From: Eubacterium sp. CAG:786
GTDB taxonomy: Bacteria; Bacillota; Clostridia; Oscillospirales; Ruminococcaceae
Length of the DNA: 6,396 bases
Assembly (NCBI GenBank): GCA_000432175.1
Contig: HF989394.1
Coordinates: 1-6,396, forward strand
Direction of reading: 5' to 3'
In this document: piece by piece, positions 4,905 through 6,396 of the stretch
Numbering within the stretch: position 1 is the stretch's first letter
Layout: every line of letters starts with the position of its first letter
Made by a program: the position numbers and the translations under genes
The notes under the pieces: generated by a model
The model's input: the letters and a program-made list of their open reading frames with translations, nothing else
The model's database searches: none
What the model was told of the DNA's origin: nothing

Positions 4905-6396
4905 AGGCACCCTCCGCGCTCGCTGCTATCTCGTTCGTCAGACGGTTCTCTATCTCGTCCACGACGGTATTTACGTCTACCTTTTCGTTGATGGTGTTCC
5001 CGCTGACCTGAACAGTCGGCGTGAGCGTCACGAAATTCTGGACGTACCGCGCTTCCGCGACGTCGCGCATCAGCTGCAGGTCCTCGTCCGCGATGTTCAC
5101 GTCGTTGTCTACGCTGGTGTGTATCGGGTCGTCCGAGGTGCCGGTGGGGCTTCCGGTTCCAAAATCGGCAGAACTATCAAACAAATCGCCGTTTCCAAAC
5201 ATACTGTCGCCTATTGTATAGCCGGTATCAAAAGCTTGATTATAATCTATATAATCAAGCGACCACTGCTTTTCGTCCACGGTCAAGTCTATTGTTCCCT
5301 TACCGAATTGCTGTTCCACCGCGGAGTTCATCTGGTCTCTGAAACCCTGTATTCCGCTGCTCCAGTCCTGCCCGAACAAACCACCTATCGCACCAGCAAC
5401 CGATTCGATAACAGATAATATTGTATCAAACAGCCCTACGAACAGTCTCACTATCGATCCAATAGGGTCAGTAAAAACGTTCACAAGAAAGTTTGCGAAT
5501 TTAGCAAAGCAGTTCCACAGATTGAGCAGACTTTCCACCACAAAGTTATAAATCATGATAACTGCGTTGCCGCAAGCTGCCAGAATAACCATGAAGGTTC
5601 CTCCGATCATTCCGGAAAAGCTAAGCGAAAGCCCATATGCCTGATTTACATAGTTGGTAAAAGCCATTACAGCAGCCACAAGAGCCATCACAGCAACCGC
5701 GACCCAAAGGGCAGGGCAAAGCGCCATAGAAACATTGTAACCGTCCTGCGCCCACTTTGCGGCTGCTGTGCATATTTTATTTGCAACCAGAGCGAGGTTA
5801 TATATTGCGATCGCCGCTGCTATAGCCAACACCACCGGGGCAAGAGCGGACCAGTTGTTGTAAAGGTAGGACCCGATTTCAGCCAGACTGTTCATAACGT
5901 TGAGTGCCGCTCCTGAAATCAGAACTACCGAGTCAAGCAACACCTGAGTCATCGTCTGAAATTTTTCGCTGTTGACCAGTTCGTTTATTTGCTGGAGGAC
6001 GGGCTGAAAAGAGCTGAGCGCCTGGTTTTTGAATGATGTCCACCCCTGTGCCATTGTCTGCGGCATAGAATTGAATTTCGCATTAGTTTCATCGGCAGCT
6101 GCGAATATAGCATTTTTTACAATGTCCGCAGTGATCTTACCGTCTGCCGCCATATCCTTCAGCTTACCTTTAGGGACATCCAGATAATCCGCTATCGACT
6201 GAATGATATTTGGCGCTTGTTCAAGGACTGAGTTGTATTCTTCACCTCTGAGAACGCCGGAACCCATGGCCTGCGTAATCTGAAGCATTGCAGCTTCAAT
6301 TCCTGCCGTTTCTGTCCCGGCAATGGTGAACTGCTTGTTTATCTGCTCCATGAACGCAACTATTTCCCCGGAACTGTCAAAGGCGTCGCCCGCCAT
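4897..6396 (-). CDS. Phage tail tape measure protein, 3' part (5' end beyond the window)
   Basis: This encodes the C-terminal part of the protein that sets tail length and fills the tail tube before DNA ejection. The visible 499 residues open inside the conserved tape-measure N-terminal domain (TIGR02675 type): residues 1-135 include the signatures GSGVLRGEEYNSVLEQAPN, the DMAADGKITADIVKNA stretch and NQALSSFQPVLQQINEL. Hydrophobic helical segments follow at about 185-205, 226-246, 262-290 and 316-340, as is common in tape measures. Next come a Gly/Asp/Ser-rich linker (about 398-424) and a C-terminal 75 residues conserved in style, with a valine-rich strand and an acidic helix. The ATG at the window edge is not a credible start, because homologous domains continue upstream of the AGDAF motif. 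The gene ends with TAA at 4897-4899 and overlaps the next gene by 8 bases. It is more AT-rich than its neighbours up to about 5160. The family call is secure; the total length is unknown. Confidence 0.93.
   Translation of the reverse strand: MAGDAFDSSGEIVAFMEQINKQFTIAGTETAGIEAAMLQITQAMGSGVLRGEEYNSVLEQAPNIIQSIADYLDVPKGKLKDMAADGKITADIVKNAIFAAADETNAKFNSMPQTMAQGWTSFKNQALSSFQPVLQQINELVNSEKFQTMTQVLLDSVVLISGAALNVMNSLAEIGSYLYNNWSALAPVVLAIAAAIAIYNLALVANKICTAAAKWAQDGYNVSMALCPALWVAVAVMALVAAVMAFTNYVNQAYGLSLSFSGMIGGTFMVILAACGNAVIMIYNFVVESLLNLWNCFAKFANFLVNVFTDPIGSIVRLFVGLFDTILSVIESVAGAIGGLFGQDWSSGIQGFRDQMNSAVEQQFGKGTIDLTVDEKQWSLDYIDYNQAFDTGYTIGDSMFGNGDLFDSSADFGTGSPTGTSDDPIHTSVDNDVNIADEDLQLMRDVAEARYVQNFVTLTPTVQVSGNTINEKVDVNTVVDEIENRLTNEIAASAEGAYG
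4910..4915 (-). promoter_or_regulatory. Ribosome binding site deciding the LysM protein start
   Basis: GGAGGG on the minus strand lies 5 bases before the ATG at 4902-4904, but directly abuts the in-frame GTG at 4908-4910. This spacing is why the ATG, not the GTG, is taken as the start. The site is inside the last codons of the tape measure gene, so the two genes are probably coupled. Confidence 0.8.
5234..5260. repeat. Perfect 11-bp inverted repeat with 5-base loop inside the tape measure gene
   Basis: Arms GCTTGATTATA (5234-5244) and TATAATCAAGC (5250-5260) are exact reverse complements around the loop at 5245-5249. Read on the coding strand, the stem encodes part of the LDYIDYNQA stretch and is followed directly by TTTT (5233-5230). 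The stem is AT-rich (4 G-C pairs of 11), so any terminator or pause activity would be weak. It may also be a by-product of the repeated GATTATA in codons for Asp-Tyr. Confidence 0.6.

Noticed and set aside
4905..4910. Upstream GTG as start of the LysM protein
   Set aside because: It directly touches the GGAGGG site with no spacer, whereas the ATG two codons later is properly spaced.
5480..5845. Hydrophobic segments of the tape measure read as a membrane transporter
   Set aside because: Flanking tape-measure motifs and the tail gene order explain them; such segments are normal in tape measure proteins.
6394..6396. ATG at the right edge as the true tape measure start
   Set aside because: The sequence that follows is in the middle of the conserved tape-measure domain, so the gene must continue beyond the window.
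1..6396. Promoters, strong terminators, tRNA genes, CRISPR arrays, insertion sequences or cargo (moron) genes
   Set aside because: There is no intergenic space to hold them. No array-like repeats, transposase motifs or tRNA-like folds were seen, and every gene belongs to a known tail family, so a new defence or toxin system is not supported.

Overview
The window is a continuous piece of a phage or prophage tail operon. All recognisable genes lie on the minus strand, so transcription runs from right (6396) to left (1). The order is: tape measure protein (3' part only), LysM tail protein, XkdQ-type hub protein, DUF2577 protein, DUF2634 / gp25-like protein, Baseplate_J protein, DUF2313 / XkdU-type protein, short tail fibre. 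This is the order of the xkdO-P-Q-R-S-T-U-V block of the Bacillus PBSX element and of related contractile (myovirus-type) tails of Firmicutes. The window alone cannot say whether the source is a lytic phage, a prophage or a defective, tailocin-like element, because no capsid, terminase, integrase, lysis or host genes are visible.

Region by region: 4897-6396 encodes the last 499 visible residues of the tape measure protein, which sets tail length and continues past the right edge. 4131-4904 encodes a LysM protein expected near the tube-baseplate junction. 3187-4134, 2859-3185 and 2464-2862 encode the hub, a small DUF2577 protein and a baseplate wedge / sheath-initiator-like protein. 1436-2467 and 910-1449 encode two baseplate wedge-type proteins. 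5-913 encodes a 302-residue fibre that probably carries receptor binding. There is no intergenic space: five of the seven junctions are 4- to 14-base overlaps of coding sequence with the next start, one is an 8-base overlap, and one has a single base between stop and start (counting the junction at the left edge as outside the window). Nearly every start has a Shine-Dalgarno sequence inside the end of the preceding gene, which points to one translationally coupled transcript. No promoter or convincing terminator was found.

The organism is most likely a Firmicute, by family content and strong GGAGG/GAGGTG-type ribosome binding sites. Hand counts of 60-base rows give mostly 55-65% GC for the genes left of about 5160 and roughly 38-57% for the tape measure body. 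Frequent ATA isoleucine codons in an otherwise GC-rich background suggest a gut Clostridium relative (Oscillospiraceae/Ruminococcus type), but this is a weak inference.

I do not see an undescribed system here: every gene belongs to a known tail family. The points most worth a second look are the sharp composition break inside the tape measure gene, a perfect 11-bp inverted repeat close to it, a LysM domain split by a long loop, and the question of which protein forms the membrane-piercing tip.
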